A stretch of DNA of 6,348 nucleotides from NCBI GenBank assembly GCA_003132905.1, contig PKZC01000235.1, positions 417-6,764 of the forward strand, read 5' to 3'. Below the pieces are notes generated by a model that saw only the letters and a program-made list of their open reading frames with translations, was not told the origin of the DNA and ran no database searches. Made by a program: the position numbers and the translations under genes. This document shows positions 5,041-6,348 of this stretch, one piece after another. The first letter of the stretch is position 1. Each line of letters opens with the position of its first letter. Source of the stretch: Bryobacterales bacterium (GTDB lineage: Bacteria > Acidobacteriota > Terriglobia > Bryobacterales > Bryobacteraceae).

Positions 5041-5994
5041 ATGTCCGCTGATAACACGATGCTGCAAGTTGACGCCCTGAAGAAGAGCTACGGCAATCTG
5101 GTGGCGGTGAACGGCGTTTCATTCCAAGCCGGTGCGGGAGAGATCATCGGACTCCTGGGACCCAACGGCGCTGGTAAAACCACAACCGTCTCCATAATCG
5201 CCGGGCTGCTTCGTCCTGACTCCGGATCGGTGCGCATTGAAGGGCGGCCTTTGTCCGGCGACACCGATCCGAACAAGCGGCGCATCGGGCTGGTTCCGCA
5301 AGATGTCGCGCTCTTCGATGAACTGACCGCGCAAGCGAACCTGGAGCTTTTCGCGGCGCTCTATGATCTGGATGGAACCGCTGCTAAGCGCGCCATCGGC
5401 CAGGCGCTCGATCTGGTGGGCTTGGCGGATCGCGCGCAAGAGCGCGTCAGAAACTACAGTGGCGGCATGAAGCGCCGTCTCAACCTGGCCGCTGCGCTCC
5501 TGCATGACCCGCAGATTCTCCTGCTGGACGAACCCACCGTCGGCGTCGACCCCCAAAGCCGCAATGCCATTTTCGATAACCTCGAAGTCCTGAAGCAGCG
5601 CGGCAAGACTTTGGTTTACACCACACACTACATGGAAGAGGCCGAACGGTTGTGCGATCGCGTCATCATTATCGACCACGGCCAAGTGGTAGCGAATGAT
5701 ACTTTGCAGGGCCTCTATCGACTGCTGCCTGTAACGAACCTGCTGGCGGTGGAATTGGAGCGTGGACAGGACGGGCTTCGGCTGGATGAACTGCAAGCGC
5801 TGCCGGGTGTTCGGTCCGCGACAATCGAAGCCGGTACCTTGCGAGTGGGCGTAGAGGATCTGGCCACCGAAACCCCGCGCCTGTTGCAGTGGTTGGTGGA
5901 ACGCGGCCACCTCTATCGTCACGTGGTGAGCGAGCGCGCCGACCTGGAGACGGTATTCCTGACGCTCACCGGAAGGAGCTTGCGCGACTCATGA
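5041..5994 (+). CDS. ABC-2 type exporter, ATP-binding subunit (DrrA/NodI-like)
   Basis: Cytoplasmic ATPase that powers an ABC-2 type exporter with the permease encoded next. At 317 residues it is a full nucleotide-binding domain (about 8-230) plus a C-terminal extension. Visible motifs are Walker A GPNGAGKT (residues 40-47), Q-loop Gln87 (LVPQD), signature YSGGMKRR (139-146), Walker B ILLLDEP with D163 and E164, D-loop GVDP (168-171) and H-loop His196 (TTHYMEEAE). All catalytic residues are intact. The SGGMKRR signature, instead of LSGGQ, is typical of DrrA-like drug and polyketide exporters. The C-terminal 85 residues match the extension often found in this group and end in a DLETVFLTLTGR motif. 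The ATG at 5041 has no strong ribosome binding site; an alternative ATG is at 5059. The TGA stop overlaps the permease start (ATGA). The substrate cannot be inferred. Confidence 0.95.
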   Translation: MSADNTMLQVDALKKSYGNLVAVNGVSFQAGAGEIIGLLGPNGAGKTTTVSIIAGLLRPDSGSVRIEGRPLSGDTDPNKRRIGLVPQDVALFDELTAQANLELFAALYDLDGTAAKRAIGQALDLVGLADRAQERVRNYSGGMKRRLNLAAALLHDPQILLLDEPTVGVDPQSRNAIFDNLEVLKQRGKTLVYTTHYMEEAERLCDRVIIIDHGQVVANDTLQGLYRLLPVTNLLAVELERGQDGLRLDELQALPGVRSATIEAGTLRVGVEDLATETPRLLQWLVERGHLYRHVVSERADLETVFLTLTGRSLRDS

Positions 5995-6348
5995 TGATCC
6001 CGTTCCGAGCCTTGGTACGAAAAGATCTGCTGCTATTCTTCGTGGATCGCCGCGCCCTGTTGATGAGCTTCGCCATCCCTATCGCCATCGGTTCGTTTTT
6101 CGGATACGTTTTGGGAGGCGCGGGCGACCGGCCGGATCAGGGCAAAATTTCCGTCTTGACCGTGGACCAGGACCGCAGCGTGATTTCAAGTGACATCGTC
6201 AAGCGATTATCCGCAGAAAAGTCGCTCGATGTTAAACCCTCTACCCCGGACGCCGCTCGCGCAGCCGTTCGCAAAGGAAGCGCTTATGTGGCCGTGCTCA
6301 TCCCGCCGAATTTCGGGCAGAACGCCGCTCGCGCCTTCTTCGGCCCAC
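5991..6348 (+). CDS. ABC-2 type transporter permease, N-terminal part (runs off right edge)
   Basis: Membrane subunit of the exporter powered by the preceding ATPase. Only 119 codons are visible and the frame is open to the edge. It starts at ATG 5991 or the adjacent in-frame ATG 5994, with GGAAGGAG at 5971-5978. A short basic cytoplasmic N-terminus (FRALVRKDLLLFFVDRR) is followed by the first membrane segment, about residues 23-43 (LLMSFAIPIAIGSFFGYVLG). A large soluble loop then begins, with the strand KISVLTVDQDRSVISSDIVKRL and the later AYVAVLIPPNFG typical of the extracytoplasmic domain of ABC-2 permeases of the YhgE/Pip and DrrB-related type. Translational coupling by the 4-nt ATGA overlap indicates a two-gene exporter operon; a second permease could follow outside the window. 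Confidence 0.9.
   Translation, partial: MMIPFRALVRKDLLLFFVDRRALLMSFAIPIAIGSFFGYVLGGAGDRPDQGKISVLTVDQDRSVISSDIVKRLSAEKSLDVKPSTPDAARAAVRKGSAYVAVLIPPNFGQNAARAFFGP

Noticed and set aside
523..5041. A competence gene pair: dprA plus the TfoX-like gene
   Set aside because: The two are more than 2.9 kb apart on unlinked transcripts, and single-domain TfoX-like proteins outside gamma-proteobacteria have no shown competence role. The co-occurrence is not evidence.
5119..5922. Minus-strand open frame of 267 codons
   Set aside because: It lies wholly antisense to the well-supported ABC ATPase gene and shows no domain; it is a shadow frame.

Overview
The window is a compact, high-GC bacterial chromosomal segment with short intergenic gaps. 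The gene styles (dprA directly upstream of topA, a single-RRM glycine-rich RNA-binding protein, a DrrA-like ABC ATPase with a YSGGMKRR signature) would fit an Acidobacteriota-type soil bacterium. This lineage call is an inference from gene content only; no rRNA or other phylogenetic marker lies in the window.

Layout. Positions 1-460 (minus) hold the first 153 codons of topA. Directly upstream on the same strand is dprA, whose start is best placed at a GTG at 1698 with a good ribosome binding site, not at the furthest-upstream ATG. Divergent from dprA is a uracil-DNA-glycosylase-superfamily-like gene (about 1880-2452). Next comes a small accessory island: a hicB-hicA type II toxin-antitoxin pair (2578-3032, ATGA overlap) with a perfect 8-bp inverted repeat abutting its start, followed by a small basic protein gene of unknown function (3105-3338) whose start is uncertain. 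A roughly 350-bp non-coding, C-rich stretch (3339-3691) contains a likely promoter and long leader for an RRM RNA-binding protein (3692-4012). It is followed on the same strand by a stand-alone infA with a TTG start (4101-4319) and an unrecognised 93-residue gene (4338-4619). That gene ends tail-to-tail, with overlapping stop codons, against a TfoX/Sxy N-domain-like gene on the minus strand (4616-4990 or 5002). Divergent from the latter is an ABC exporter operon: the ATPase (5041-5994) and a translationally coupled ABC-2 permease that runs off the right edge.

Functional themes. The left part is DNA processing and topology (TopA, DprA, UDG-like). The middle holds a toxin-antitoxin module. The RRM protein plus IF-1 plus small partner look like an RNA/translation-adaptation cluster; such proteins are often cold- or stress-responsive in other bacteria, but this is inference here. 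The right end is an efflux-type transporter. I saw no rRNA, tRNA, CRISPR array, IS element or phage gene. No clearly novel multi-gene system is evident. The best leads are the operator-like repeat in front of a HicB that has no obvious DNA-binding domain, the unknown genes next to hicA and infA, and the atypical UDG-like protein.
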